Below, one piece after another: positions 39,325 to 48,417 of a stretch of 64,000 bases of DNA. The position numbers were made by a program, and so were the translations under genes. The number at the start of each line of letters is the position of its first letter. Within the stretch, counting starts at the first letter, position 1. The stretch lies in the NCBI RefSeq assembly GCF_012933465.1, contig NZ_JABBND010000018.1, positions 81,473-145,472 of the forward strand. Reading direction: 5' to 3'. Under the pieces are notes generated by a model, which saw nothing but the letters and a program-made list of their open reading frames with translations, ran no database searches and was not told the DNA's origin. The DNA is from Actinomycetospora sp. TBRC 11914 (GTDB lineage: Bacteria; Actinomycetota; Actinomycetes; Mycobacteriales; Pseudonocardiaceae).

Positions 39325-39714
39325 ATGGCGACCTGGGAGGACGTGCGCCGCCACGCGACGGCGCTGCCCGGCGTGGCGGAGACGGCCAGCTACGGCGGGA
39401 CCACGTCCTGGAAGGTCCGGGGCAAGGGGTTCGTGTGGGAGCGGCCGCTGCGCCCCCGCGACCTGGCCGACCTGGGCTGGAGCGAGCAGCCCGGCCCGGT
39501 GCTCGGCGCCCGCGTGCCCGACCTCGGGGCGAAGGAGGCGCTCCTGGCCGAGGACGGCGGGGTCTACTTCACCACCCCGCACTTCGACGGCCACGCCAGC
39601 GTCCTGGTGCACCTCGAGCGCATCGCCGACGACGAGCTGGGCGAGCTCGTCACCGAGGCCTGGATCGCCCGCGCCCCGGTCACCCTCGCCCGCACGGTGC
39701 CCCGACCCGGTTAG
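39325..39714 (+). CDS. MmcQ/YjbR family protein
   Basis: Small protein of 129 residues of the MmcQ/YjbR (CyaY-like fold) family, often labelled DNA-binding, function unproven. Family marks are the start ATWEDVRRHATALPGVAET, the central TSWKVRGKGFVWERPLR and the end TEAWIARAPVTLART. Cytoplasmic. Its stop overlaps by 3 nt the stop of the convergent exonuclease gene. Confidence 0.85.
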   Translation: MATWEDVRRHATALPGVAETASYGGTTSWKVRGKGFVWERPLRPRDLADLGWSEQPGPVLGARVPDLGAKEALLAEDGGVYFTTPHFDGHASVLVHLERIADDELGELVTEAWIARAPVTLARTVPRPG

Positions 39715-40697
39715 CCCTCCCGCCCGGCGAGCGCGGCCGAGAGCCGGTCGACCGAGCCGGTGAGGCTCCAGCGCTGCGCGAGCTCCGCCAGCCGGTCGGC
39801 GTCGACGGCCTCGTGGGGCAGCGACCGCGTGGAGCCGGTCCAGTCGATCGGGGCGTCGGCGGCCACGCGCACCACCCCGGGCGCCACCGTGAGGTACTGG
39901 GCGGCCTTGACCAGCTTCGCGCGCACCGCCGACGACAGCCGCGGGTCCCCGCCCTCGACGACGGCGCCGACGAGGTCGGCCCACGAGTCGAACTTCGACA
40001 CCACCTGCGACGCGGTCTTCTCGCCGACCCCCGGCACCCCGGGCAGCCCGTCCGACGGGTCGCCCCGCAGCATCGCCATCTCCGCGTAGCCGTCGCCGGC
40101 CCGCGACACCGGCACGCCGTAGCGGGCGGCGACCTCCTCGGGCCCGTACACCTCGTACTTCGCGACGCCCCGCGCGATGTAGACGATGCGGGTGGGCGCC
40201 GGCTCGTCGCGCACCAGCTGGAGCAGGTCGCGGTCGCCGGACACCACCTCGATCGGCTGCGAGGCCTCCGTCGCGCACAGCGTGCCGATGACGTCGTCCG
40301 CCTCGTACCCCTCGGCGCCCGCCGTCGGGATCCCCGCCGCGGCGAGGACGTCGAGGATGATCGGGACCTGCACCCCGAGCTCCGGCGGCGCGGCCTCGGC
40401 GTCGGGGCCGCCGCCGACCGTGGGGTCGGACGGGTCGACCCCGCTCGAGGTGTCCACACGGTGCGCCTTGTACGACGGGATCGCCCGGACCCGGAACGCC
40501 GGCCGCCAGTCCCGGTCGAGGCACGCGACGACCGACGACGGCTGCCGGGCCCGCACCAGCCGCGCCACCATGTCGCAGAACCCGCGGACGGCGTTGACCG
40601 GCGTGCCGTCCTGGGCGGTCAGCGAGGACGGCACACCGTAGAACGCGCGGAACCACAGGCTCGCGGAGTCCAGCAGCATCAGCGGACCCTCACCCAT
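39711..40697 (-). CDS. 5'-3' exonuclease (PolA N-terminal-like)
   Basis: Flap/5'-3' exonuclease of 328 residues, equivalent to the N-terminal domain of DNA polymerase I but free-standing, as with Rv2090. Metal-binding acidic residues are in MLLDSASLWFRAFYG, VACLDRDWRPAFRV, GYEADDVIGTL and EVVSGDRDLLQLV. The helix-hairpin-helix is DGLPGVPGVGEKTASQVV. It should process RNA primers or flaps in the cytoplasm. The start ATG 40697 has GGAG 7 nt upstream. Confidence 0.92.
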   Translation of the reverse strand: MGEGPLMLLDSASLWFRAFYGVPSSLTAQDGTPVNAVRGFCDMVARLVRARQPSSVVACLDRDWRPAFRVRAIPSYKAHRVDTSSGVDPSDPTVGGGPDAEAAPPELGVQVPIILDVLAAAGIPTAGAEGYEADDVIGTLCATEASQPIEVVSGDRDLLQLVRDEPAPTRIVYIARGVAKYEVYGPEEVAARYGVPVSRAGDGYAEMAMLRGDPSDGLPGVPGVGEKTASQVVSKFDSWADLVGAVVEGGDPRLSSAVRAKLVKAAQYLTVAPGVVRVAADAPIDWTGSTRSLPHEAVDADRLAELAQRWSLTGSVDRLSAALAGREG

Positions 40698-40726
40698 GGT
40701 CCAGCTCCGCTCCGCTGCGTGTCCCG

Positions 40727-42634
40727 TCACCCATGCCCGGAGACCTTGCCAGGCCCCTCCGACACCGTCTCCCCGGCACTGACCCATCGGGCGTACCGGA
40801 TGCCCGCCACGAGCAGCACCAGCCCGGCGCCGAGGAACACCGCGACCCGCGCCAGCCCGTCGAGGGCCACCAGGTCGAAGAGGATCAGCTTCGCCACCGC
40901 GGCCACGACGAGCACCCCGCCGAGCACCCGGGGGAGGCTCACCGACGCCTGGCGGGGACCGCGCACCAGCAGGACGAGGGCCAGGGCGGTCCACGAGATC
41001 GTCACCAGCACGTGCCCGACGAGGAAGCCGGTCCGCGTCGGCGACACCGCCAGCGCCACCGTGACGACGAGACCGGCGGCGCCGTAGAGGCCCAGCAGGC
41101 CCAGCACCGCCGTCGCCACCGCGGAGCGGTTCCGCGTCGCCAGGTGCCCGAGGCGTCCCAGGGCGAGCAGCAGCGACGCCGCGGTGGTCACGAGCAGGAG
41201 GCCGACCACGGCCATCCCGAGCATCGTCGCGCGGTCGCCGGGCAGGCCGTCGACGACGACGTCGACCGACAGGTCCCGCACGAGCGCCAGCACCGCGCCG
41301 ACCAGCCCGAACGCCCCGGCGGCCACCAGCACCCCGGTCCGTCGGGTGGCGCGGGCGACGACGGCGAGCACCGTCGCGACGCCGAGGAAGACCCCGCCCT
41401 GGGCGGCGCCGGAGAGCGCCAGCGGGACGGCCTGGATCCCGACGACGGCGGCCGCCGCGGCGGCGACCGTCGCGAGCGGCGGCGTGGCGGCGACCCGCCC
41501 CACCCCGCGCTCGGCCACCGCGCCGACGGCGAGCAGGACGACGACCGCGACGACGTCGGCGATCGCCCCGCCCGGGCGGGGCAGGACGCCGGCGAGCGCG
41601 AGCACCGGGGGCACCGCCAGCGCGAGCACGACACCGGCGACGACGACGGCGTGGCGCGGGCGCCCGCCGTCCGCCCCCGTGTCCGCCTCCGTGTCCGCCA
41701 CCGGGGCGGCGACGAGGACGACCGCCCCCACGGCGGCGGCGATCACCAGGCCACCGACCGAGGCGGTGAGCGCCCACGCGGGGGCGCCGCCGGTCGCGGC
41801 GGCCGCCACGAGACCCGCGAGCGCCGCTCCGGCGACCGCGACGGCGACGAGCGAGGACCAGCCCCGGCGCGCGGCGACCGGCAGCGTGACGACCACGAGG
41901 ACCACGAACAGCGCGACGAGCAGGGCGCCGGCCGACGCGACGACGAAGGGCAGGAGCAGGCCGGCGCCGACGACGACGCCGAGGGCGAGGCCGTGGCGGC
42001 GCCAGCGGTCGGCGAGCACCAGCCCCCCGCCCGCCACGAGCAGGGCCAGCACGAGCGCGACCGGGGTGGGCAGCAGGCCGTAGAGCGACGTGGCGGCCAC
42101 GACGGTCAGGTAGAGCGCGGTGACCCCGGTGGCGACGAGCGACACCGGCCCCGGGTCGGCGAGGGGGACAGTGCGGCCGTCGCCGGTCCGGCGCCGCTGC
42201 AGGGCCACGCCTGCCCCGACGAGGACGAGCCCCACGACGCCGCCGGCCACCACCCGGGCCTCCGGGCCGAACCAGCCCCGGGAGGCGGCCAGGACGAGCA
42301 GCAGGACCACCCCGAGCAGGGTCACGGCCGCGCCGGTGACCGCGAGGAGCCGGGCGCCGGTGAGCCGCGGGAGGCGGGGACCGGGACGCGCGACCGGCGG
42401 TCGCGGGGGCGGGGCGGGGCGTGGCGGCGGGGCGACGGGGACGGGAGGAGGGGGCGTCGGCACCCACGGGGACCACGCGCCGGGCCCGGCGGGCAGCGGG
42501 ACCGGCGGCGCCTGGGGGACGGCGGACCGGAGCGCGCCGAGCTCACCGCGGACCCGGGCGAGGCGGGCACCGAGGTCGGCGAGCTCGCCGTCGAGCCGGT
42601 CGAGCAGGACGTTCCGGTCAGCGGGGCTGTTCAT
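40727..42634 (-). CDS. DUF2339 multi-spanning membrane protein
   Basis: Very hydrophobic membrane protein of 635 residues, function unknown. It begins with a coiled-coil-like segment (RNVLLDRLDGELADLGARLARVRGELG region), then a Pro-rich linker (PPPPVPVAPPPRPAPPPRP), then about 16-20 transmembrane helices. The first helix pair with GPEARVVAGGVVGLVLVGAG and the final RVLGGVLVVAAVAKLILFDL fit DUF2339. It is upstream of and divergent from the GntR regulator; 29 nt separate its end from the exonuclease start, so the two minus-strand genes may be co-transcribed. A CAGGCT element lies 7 nt before ATG 42634. Confidence 0.8.
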   Translation of the reverse strand: MNSPADRNVLLDRLDGELADLGARLARVRGELGALRSAVPQAPPVPLPAGPGAWSPWVPTPPPPVPVAPPPRPAPPPRPPVARPGPRLPRLTGARLLAVTGAAVTLLGVVLLLVLAASRGWFGPEARVVAGGVVGLVLVGAGVALQRRRTGDGRTVPLADPGPVSLVATGVTALYLTVVAATSLYGLLPTPVALVLALLVAGGGLVLADRWRRHGLALGVVVGAGLLLPFVVASAGALLVALFVVLVVVTLPVAARRGWSSLVAVAVAGAALAGLVAAAATGGAPAWALTASVGGLVIAAAVGAVVLVAAPVADTEADTGADGGRPRHAVVVAGVVLALAVPPVLALAGVLPRPGGAIADVVAVVVLLAVGAVAERGVGRVAATPPLATVAAAAAAVVGIQAVPLALSGAAQGGVFLGVATVLAVVARATRRTGVLVAAGAFGLVGAVLALVRDLSVDVVVDGLPGDRATMLGMAVVGLLLVTTAASLLLALGRLGHLATRNRSAVATAVLGLLGLYGAAGLVVTVALAVSPTRTGFLVGHVLVTISWTALALVLLVRGPRQASVSLPRVLGGVLVVAAVAKLILFDLVALDGLARVAVFLGAGLVLLVAGIRYARWVSAGETVSEGPGKVSGHG

Positions 42635-42641
42635 GGACGTC

Positions 42642-42647
42642 AGCCTG
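42642..42647 (-). promoter_or_regulatory. Possible leaderless -10 variant (CAGGCT) for the DUF2339 gene
   Basis: Minus-strand CAGGCT ends 7 nt before ATG 42634; it lacks the first consensus T. Confidence 0.35.
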
Positions 42648-42686
42648 TCGGGCGGCGGCGGGCCGGGGGAGAGGGGTTCTACCTAC

Positions 42687-42692
42687 TACCCT
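42687..42692 (+). promoter_or_regulatory. -10 element (TACCCT) upstream of the GntR gene
   Basis: TACCCT lies 50 nt before GTG 42743, predicting a leader of about 45 nt carrying the RBS AGGAGG at 42732-42737. Confidence 0.45.
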
Positions 42693-42742
42693 CGGTGGCA
42701 CGCACGGGCCCGACGAGCCCCGCCCGCGCCGAGGAGGAGCCC

Positions 42743-43432
42743 GTGACCGCTGAGGCACCGCCGGCCGACGGCGGCGAGCTCGGCGCCCGGAGCCTGGTCG
42801 AGCTGGTCGTCGCCCGGATCCGGGCCGACATCCTGCGGGGCGCCTTCGCGCCCGGGGAGCGGCTCGTCGAGGAACAGCTGACGCGGCGGTTCGGGACGAG
42901 CCGGGCCCCCCTGCGCGAGGCCCTGCGCCTGCTGGGCCAGCAGGGGCTCGTCGAGCACCTCCCGAGGCGCGGGGTGCGGGTCACCGAGCTCTCGGCCCGC
43001 GACATGGACGAGCTGTTCGGCCTGCGGGACGCGCTCGAGCGGTTCGCGCTGCAGACCGCGCTCGCCGACGGGGTGCTCGTCCCGGAGCGGCTGGCCGCGC
43101 TGGAGCGCGCCGTCGTCGGGATCGAGCGCGCGGGCGAGTCCAGCGAGGGCCGGTCCGAGGCGCACCGGGAGTTCCACCTCGCGCTCGTGGGCCTCGCCGG
43201 GCACCGGCACCTGCTGCGGGTCTACGAACCGGTGCTGCTCCAGCTCCAGCTCTACATGGCGACCAACATGCGCCGCGAGGCCGAGGTCCGGACCCCGGAG
43301 GAAGGGGCGCGACGCCACCGCGCCCTCTACGAGGCGATCGCCTCGGGCGACCCCGGGGCCGCGCTCGCCGCGCTCCAGGGGCACGGAGCCCGCGCCTACC
43401 TCGTCCCGGAGCTCGGCGACGCGGCGCGGTAG
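42743..43432 (+). CDS. GntR-family regulator, FadR/FCD type
   Basis: DNA-binding regulator of 229 residues. The N-terminal winged helix (about 20-85) has the GntR signature [21 protein letters not shown] and [20 protein letters not shown]. The C-terminal FCD effector domain (about 95-215) supplies its usual metal/ligand residues in [14 protein letters not shown] and [14 protein letters not shown]. It is 69 bp upstream of, and in the same direction as, the amidase operon, so it is the probable local regulator responding to the nitrogen compound or a product (inference). Confidence 0.9.
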   Translation: MTAEAPPADGGELGARSLVELVVARIRADILRGAFAPGERLVEEQLTRRFGTSRAPLREALRLLGQQGLVEHLPRRGVRVTELSARDMDELFGLRDALERFALQTALADGVLVPERLAALERAVVGIERAGESSEGRSEAHREFHLALVGLAGHRHLLRVYEPVLLQLQLYMATNMRREAEVRTPEEGARRHRALYEAIASGDPGAALAALQGHGARAYLVPELGDAAR

Positions 43433-43454
43433 GGACCCCGCTTCACACATCCGT

Positions 43455-43470
43455 AACAACCGGAGTCGTT
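43455..43470. promoter_or_regulatory. Candidate GntR operator upstream of the amidase operon
   Basis: AACAAC-CGGA-GTCGTT is an inverted repeat with one mismatch in 6-bp arms. It sits 19 nt upstream of the -10-like GACAAT, where a bound regulator could block or aid RNA polymerase. Confidence 0.45.
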
Positions 43471-43488
43471 CCCGGACATCAAACGGTC

Positions 43489-43494
43489 GACAAT
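43489..43494 (+). promoter_or_regulatory. Possible leaderless -10 variant (GACAAT) for the amidase operon
   Basis: GACAAT is followed by 7 nt and GTG 43502; no RBS lies between. Confidence 0.45.
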
Positions 43495-43501
43495 CGACGG
43501 A

Positions 43502-44875
43502 GTGCAGCGCGCAACCACCACACGGGTCCGGGGCGTGGACGACCTCCGAACGGGCTACCGCGACGGAACGCTCCGTGTGCACGACGTGGTGGCGGACGTC
43601 GTCGCGCGGCTCGCGGAGCGGGGCGACGACGCGGTGTGGATCGCCACCACGCCGGCGGCGGAGCTGTACGCCCGCGCGGCCGAGCTCGACGCGCTCAGCC
43701 CGGGGGAGCGGGGCCCGCTGCACGGGGTGCCCGTGGCCGTCAAGGACAACATCGACGTCGCGGGAGCGGCGACGACCGCCGCGTGCCCGGCGTTCGCGTA
43801 CCGGCCACCCCTCGACGCCGGGTCGGTGCGGCGGCTTCGCGACGCCGGGGCCGTCGTCGTCGGGAAGACCAACCTCGACCAGTTCGCGACCGGCCTGAAC
43901 GGCACCCGCTCGCCCTACGGCGCGCCGGAGAGCGTGTTCGGCGGCGACCTGATCTCCGGCGGCTCCAGTTCGGGCAGCGCCGTGGCGGTGGCCGCGGGAG
44001 TCGTGACCCTCGCGCTCGGCACCGACACCGCCGGGTCGGGTCGCGTCCCCGCCGCGATGAACGGGGTGGTCGGGCTCAAGCCCACCCGCGGCCTCGTCGG
44101 CACCTCCGGCGTCGTCCCGGCCTGCCGTTCCCTGGACTGCGTGAGCGTCTTCGCCCGCGACCCGGCCGACGCGGCGGCCGCCCTCGCCGTGCTCGCGGGC
44201 CCCGACCCCGACGACCCGTGGTCGCGGGCACCCCGCAGCCTCCCGGTCCCGGACGAGCTCACCCTCGCGGTGCCGGGCGACCTCGACGTCGACGACGCCT
44301 TCGCCGGCGACGCCGCCATGGCCGCCGCCTTCGCGATGGTGGCCGAGCGCGCCACCGCGCGGGCCACCGCGGTGACCACCACCCCGACGGGGCCGCTGCG
44401 GGAGGCCGGCGACCTCCTCTACACCGGCCCGTGGGTCGCCGAGCGGCTCGCGGGCCTGGAGGGCTTCCTCCGCGAGCACCCCGAGGCGGTCCACCCCGCC
44501 GTCCGGGCGGTCGTCGGACGCGGGAGCGAGGTCACCGGCGTCGAGACCTTCCGGGCCCGCCACCGGCTCCAGGAGCTGCGGGCCTGGGCCGGCCGGCTGT
44601 TCGCCCGCGCCGACGTCCTGCTCCTCCCGACGGTCCCGACGACGTTCACCCGCGCGGAGCTCGCCGCGGACCCCCTCGCCCCCAACCTCGTGCTGGGTCG
44701 CTGGACCCAGGCCACGAACCTGCTCGACCTCTCCGCCCTGGCCCTGCCCGCGGGCACCACCGCCGACGGCCGCCCCCTGGGGGTGACCCTCGTCGGCCCC
44801 GCGTTCGCCGAGGCCCGGCTGCTCGCCGCCGCTCCGCTCGTGTCCCCGCCCGCCAGCACCCAGGAGGCCCCGTGA
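43502..44875 (+). CDS. Allophanate hydrolase-like amidase
   Basis: Amidase-signature enzyme of 457 residues, best read as allophanate hydrolase, releasing ammonia and CO2 from allophanate. The Ser-cisSer-Lys triad is present: Lys81 in VAVKDNID, Ser155 in GGSSSGSA and Ser179 in [12 protein letters not shown]. The following segment [30 protein letters not shown] matches AtzF/DUR1,2-type sequences. The extra C-terminal domain of full-length AtzF-type enzymes is missing; the protein ends soon after the amidase fold. Context with an isochorismatase-fold hydrolase suggests biuret-to-allophanate-to-ammonia. A broader amidase activity cannot be excluded. GTG 43502 lies at leaderless spacing. Confidence 0.82.
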   Translation: MQRATTTRVRGVDDLRTGYRDGTLRVHDVVADVVARLAERGDDAVWIATTPAAELYARAAELDALSPGERGPLHGVPVAVKDNIDVAGAATTAACPAFAYRPPLDAGSVRRLRDAGAVVVGKTNLDQFATGLNGTRSPYGAPESVFGGDLISGGSSSGSAVAVAAGVVTLALGTDTAGSGRVPAAMNGVVGLKPTRGLVGTSGVVPACRSLDCVSVFARDPADAAAALAVLAGPDPDDPWSRAPRSLPVPDELTLAVPGDLDVDDAFAGDAAMAAAFAMVAERATARATAVTTTPTGPLREAGDLLYTGPWVAERLAGLEGFLREHPEAVHPAVRAVVGRGSEVTGVETFRARHRLQELRAWAGRLFARADVLLLPTVPTTFTRAELAADPLAPNLVLGRWTQATNLLDLSALALPAGTTADGRPLGVTLVGPAFAEARLLAAAPLVSPPASTQEAP

Positions 44876-45636
44876 CCCTCGCCGAGTCCCGATCCCAGGC
44901 ACCCCCCACCCCGGCGTCGCCGACCCCCGCCACGCTCGGACCGGTCGACGCGGCGCCGTACGCGTGGCCCTTCGACGGCACCGTCCCCACCTCGCGCACG
45001 GCGCTGATCTGCATCGACTGGCAGGTCGACTTCTGCGGTCCGGGCGGCTACGTCGACCGGATGGGCTACGACATCGGGCTCACCCGCGCCGGGCTGGAGC
45101 CCACCGCGCGCATGCTCGCGCTCGCCCGAGAGACCGGGATGCTCGTCGTGCACACCCGCGAGGGCCACGCCCCGGACCTCTCCGACCTGCCCGCCAACAA
45201 GCGCTGGCGCTCCGCGCAGATCGACGCGGAGATCGGCAGCGCCGGTCCGACCGGCCGGATCCTGGTCCGCGGCGAACCGGGATGGGAGATCGTCCCCGAG
45301 GTGGCGCCGTGGCCCGGCGAGGTCCTCATCGACAAGCCGGGCAAGGGCGCCTTCTACGCCACGCAGCTCGACCTCGTGCTCCGCACGAACGGGATCACGC
45401 ACATGGTCCTGACCGGCATCACGACCGACGTCTGCGTGCACACGACGATGCGCGAGGCCAACGACCGCGGCTACGAGTGCCTCATCCTCTCCGACGCCAC
45501 GGGCGCCACGGACCCGTCCAACCACGCCGCGGCGCTGCACATGGTGACGATGCAGGGCGGCGTGTTCGGGGCGGTCGCCACGTCCGACGCCGTGCTCGCG
45601 GCGACGGCCACCCCGACCGACGGACGGGCCTCGTGA
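44872..45636 (+). CDS. Isochorismatase-fold amidohydrolase 1, biuret hydrolase-like
   Basis: Cysteine hydrolase of 254 residues. The Asp-Lys-Cys triad is Asp49 (CIDWQVDFC), Lys155 ([10 protein letters not shown]) and Cys188 (TTDVCVHTT). The pattern, including [14 protein letters not shown] and the ANDRGYECL segment, matches the biuret hydrolase/RutB side of the family. It would hydrolyse biuret or a ureide to a carbamoyl product for the adjacent allophanate hydrolase. An N-terminal 40-residue Ala/Pro-rich extension precedes the fold. GTG 44872 overlaps the amidase stop, with CAGGAGG upstream. Exact substrate is inferred from context only. Confidence 0.8.
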   Translation: MTLAESRSQAPPTPASPTPATLGPVDAAPYAWPFDGTVPTSRTALICIDWQVDFCGPGGYVDRMGYDIGLTRAGLEPTARMLALARETGMLVVHTREGHAPDLSDLPANKRWRSAQIDAEIGSAGPTGRILVRGEPGWEIVPEVAPWPGEVLIDKPGKGAFYATQLDLVLRTNGITHMVLTGITTDVCVHTTMREANDRGYECLILSDATGATDPSNHAAALHMVTMQGGVFGAVATSDAVLAATATPTDGRAS

Positions 45637-46355
45637 GCGCCCCGGCGCCCCTGCCCGAGGGTGCGGTGCGCGTGCCCGCCGAGCCGGGGGAGTTCACCCT
45701 CGACGTCGCGACGACGGCGCTGGTCATCATCGACATGCAGCGGGACTTCTGCGAGCCCGGCGGCTTCGGCGAGACGCTCGGCAACGACGTCTCGCGGCTG
45801 CGCACGACGATCCCGCCGCTGCAGCGGGTGCTCGCCGCTGCCCGCGCGGTGGGGATGACGGTGATCCACACCCGGGAGGGGCACCTCCCGGACCTCTCGG
45901 ACTGCCCGGCCGCGAAGCTCCACCGCGGCTCGCCGTCGCTGCGCATCGGCGACCCGGGCCCGATGGGCCGCATCCTCGTCCGCGGCGAGTACGGCCAGGG
46001 CATCGTCGACGAGCTCACCCCCGCCCCCGGTGAGGTCGTCATCGACAAGCCCGGCAAGGGCGCCTTCCACGCCACCTCGTTCGGCGACGAACTGGCCGCC
46101 CGCGGCATCACCCGGCTCGTGGTCGGTGGCGTCACGACCGAGGTGTGCGTGCACACCACCGTCCGCGAGGCCAACGACCGCGGCTACGAGTGCCTCGTCC
46201 TCGCCGACGGCGTCGGCTCCTACTTCCCCGAGTTCCAGCGGGTCGGCCTCGAGATGATCACCGCGCAGGGCGGGATCTTCGGCTGGGTCGCCCCCTCGAC
46301 CGCCCTGCTCTCCGCCCTCGCCCCGACTCCCGCCCTCGAGGGGACCCCGTCATGA
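45633..46355 (+). CDS. Isochorismatase-fold amidohydrolase 2
   Basis: Second cysteine hydrolase of the operon, 240 residues, clearly a paralogue of the first. The triad is Asp34 (IIDMQRDFC), Lys139 ([10 protein letters not shown]) and Cys172 (TTEVCVHTT). The two share long identical blocks around Lys and Cys but differ in the start and in the last third ([22 protein letters not shown]), so their substrates may differ. GTG 45633 overlaps the previous stop. Tandem copies could act on successive intermediates, or on biuret and a second ureide. Its individual role is unknown. Confidence 0.8.
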   Translation: MSAPAPLPEGAVRVPAEPGEFTLDVATTALVIIDMQRDFCEPGGFGETLGNDVSRLRTTIPPLQRVLAAARAVGMTVIHTREGHLPDLSDCPAAKLHRGSPSLRIGDPGPMGRILVRGEYGQGIVDELTPAPGEVVIDKPGKGAFHATSFGDELAARGITRLVVGGVTTEVCVHTTVREANDRGYECLVLADGVGSYFPEFQRVGLEMITAQGGIFGWVAPSTALLSALAPTPALEGTPS

Positions 46356-48007
46356 CCCATGCATCGTCCGAGGCGCCGCCGGTGAAGCTCCCGTGGTGGG
46401 TCGCCGGCGACACCAACGCCTTCTTCGGGCTCGGCTTCAACACGATCGTCAACGTGCTGGTGCTCTCCGGCCTCTGCCTCACCGTGGTCAAGATCCCGGG
46501 CGCCGAGGTGTTCGGGGTGATCCTGCCGGCGCTGGGCGTGCAGCTGCTGCTCGGCAACGTCTACTACACCTACCTCGCGCGGCGCCTGGCCCGGCGGGAG
46601 GGGCGCGACGACGTGTGCGCGATGCCCTACGGGCCGTCCGTGCCGCACATGTTCATCGTCGTCTTCGTGATCATGCTGCCGATCTACCTGAAGACCCAGA
46701 GCCCGCTGGTCGCGTGGGCCGCGGGGCTCGCGTGGAGCTTCATCATCGGGCTGATCGTGCTCGTCGGGGCGTTCGTCGGGCCCTGGATCCGGCGCTTCAC
46801 CCCGCAGGCGGCGATGCTCGGCACGCTGGCCGGTGTCTCCATCGCGTTCATCTCGATGCGCCCGGCCGCGCAGATGTTCGAGGCGCTGTGGATCGCGCTG
46901 CCGGTCATGATGATCATCCTGATCGGCTTCTTCACCGACCTGAAGCTGCCCGGGAACATCCCGGTCGGTCTCGCCGCGCTGCTCGTCGGCACCGCGATCG
47001 GCTGGATCGGCGGGTACATGTCGGTGCCCGACGTCGTCGCCGCCGCCCAGGATGTCGCCGTCTCCCTCCCGACGGCGGACTTCGGTCGCCTGGGCGCGGG
47101 CCTCGCCGACGTCGCGCCGCTGCTCGCCACCGCCATCCCGCTCGGCATCTACAACTTCACCGAGGGCATGACCAACGTGGAGTCCGCCTCGGTCGCGGGC
47201 GACTCCTACAACCTGCGGGCGGTGCTGCTCGCCGACGGCACCGGGGCGGTCGTCGGGTCGGTGCTCGGCTGCCCGTTCCCGCCCGCGGTCTACATCGGCC
47301 ACCCCGGCTGGAAGGCCGCGGGCGGCCGCACGACCTACTCGCTGGCCTCGGGCATCGTCGTCGCCCTGATGTGCTTCCTCGGCCTGTTCTCGCTGCTCGG
47401 GGCGCTGCTGCCGATGCCCGCGATCGTGCCGATCCTGCTCTACATCGGGCTCCTGATCGGGGCGCAGGCCTTCCGGGAGACCCCGGCCCGCCACGCCGTC
47501 GCCGTCGTCTTCGCGATCATCCCCAACATCGCCTCGTGGGCCTCGGGACAGATCGACGACGCGCTCTCGGCCGCCGGGACGACCGCGGACAAGGTCGGCG
47601 AGGACGCCCTGACCAACGCCGGCCTGGTCTACCACGGGCTCGCGCTGCTCGGCGGCGGCGCGATCCTCGCCGGGCTCGTCCTCGGGTCGATCACCGCGTT
47701 CGTCATCGACAAGCGCTTCTTCGCCGCCGCGGCCTACAGCGCCGCCGGCGCCGTGCTCGGGTTCATCGGCCTCATCCACGCGCCGTCGGTGGGCTGGGCC
47801 GTCGGCGGGCAGATCGCGCTCGGCTACCTCTTCGCGGCGATCGTGCTGCTGGCCTTCGGGCTGGTGGAGCGGCAACGGGGGAGCGCCCAGGACGCGACCC
47901 CCGAGCCGGTCGACGGGGAGACCGAGGACGCGGACGCCGAGGAGGCGACCGTGCCCGGGCCCCGCGCGGAGACCACCCCGTCGGCCGCCACGCCCGAGCC
48001 CGCGTGA
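46352..48007 (+). CDS. NCS2-type (xanthine/uracil/adenine-like) permease
   Basis: Membrane transporter of 551 residues with about 12-14 helices, of the nucleobase-cation symporter 2/AzgA-like type. Typical signs are the start GDTNAFFGLGFNTIVNVLVLSG, the motif YNFTEGMTNVESASVAGDSYNLR with its acidic substrate-binding Glu, and GHPGWKAAGGRTTYSLASG. The last about 65 residues are an acidic, disordered tail. As the only transporter in the operon it should import the N-rich substrate (biuret, a ureide or a heterocycle). ATG 46352 overlaps the stop of the second hydrolase gene. Confidence 0.85.
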   Translation: MTHASSEAPPVKLPWWVAGDTNAFFGLGFNTIVNVLVLSGLCLTVVKIPGAEVFGVILPALGVQLLLGNVYYTYLARRLARREGRDDVCAMPYGPSVPHMFIVVFVIMLPIYLKTQSPLVAWAAGLAWSFIIGLIVLVGAFVGPWIRRFTPQAAMLGTLAGVSIAFISMRPAAQMFEALWIALPVMMIILIGFFTDLKLPGNIPVGLAALLVGTAIGWIGGYMSVPDVVAAAQDVAVSLPTADFGRLGAGLADVAPLLATAIPLGIYNFTEGMTNVESASVAGDSYNLRAVLLADGTGAVVGSVLGCPFPPAVYIGHPGWKAAGGRTTYSLASGIVVALMCFLGLFSLLGALLPMPAIVPILLYIGLLIGAQAFRETPARHAVAVVFAIIPNIASWASGQIDDALSAAGTTADKVGEDALTNAGLVYHGLALLGGGAILAGLVLGSITAFVIDKRFFAAAAYSAAGAVLGFIGLIHAPSVGWAVGGQIALGYLFAAIVLLAFGLVERQRGSAQDATPEPVDGETEDADAEEATVPGPRAETTPSAATPEPA

Positions 48008-48417
48008 CCGCCTCGGAGATCCGCGCCGTCGCCCCGTCGTCACCCGGCGACGGGGCGGTGGCGGCCGAGGTGCGCGAGGTGTTCGACCGCTACGAGCGTG
48101 CCCTGCGGGAGGCCGACGTGGCGGTCCTGACGGAGCTCTTCTGGGACGACCCCCGCTGCGTGCGCTACGGGGTGGCCGACCGGCAGCAGGGCGCGGCGGA
48201 GATCGCGACGTGGCGGCGCGAGCACCCCGGGGTGCCGCCGGGGCGGACGCTGCGCGACACGGTCGTGCTCGCGCTCGGGCCCGACGCGGCCGTGGTCAGC
48301 ACCCTCTTCGGCTACCCCGGCGTGGCCGCGGAGGGGCGCCAGACCCAGACCTGGGCGCGGACGCGGGAGGGCTGGCGGATCGTGGCCGCACACGTGAGCG
48401 AGGTGGGGTTCGCCTAG
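48004..48417 (+). CDS. AtzH/HpxZ-like protein (DUF3225, NTF2-like)
   Basis: Small protein of 137 residues with the NTF2/SnoaL-like fold of DUF3225. Marks are VFDRYERALREADVAVLTELFWDDPRCVRYGV, ATWRREHP and RQTQTWARTREGWRIVAAHVSEV. Relatives are AtzH in cyanuric acid operons, reported as an amidase-like helper, and HpxZ in oxalurate use; the biochemical role in most species is open. GTG 48004 overlaps the permease stop, making this the last gene of the operon. Its TAG stop forms the first half of the -10 element for the M24 peptidase gene. Confidence 0.8.
   Translation: MTASEIRAVAPSSPGDGAVAAEVREVFDRYERALREADVAVLTELFWDDPRCVRYGVADRQQGAAEIATWRREHPGVPPGRTLRDTVVLALGPDAAVVSTLFGYPGVAAEGRQTQTWARTREGWRIVAAHVSEVGFA

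Noticed and set aside
43502..48417. A complete cyanuric acid operon
   Set aside because: No AtzD-type cyanuric acid hydrolase and no AtzE/AtzG pair is present; only the lower-pathway type genes are found.
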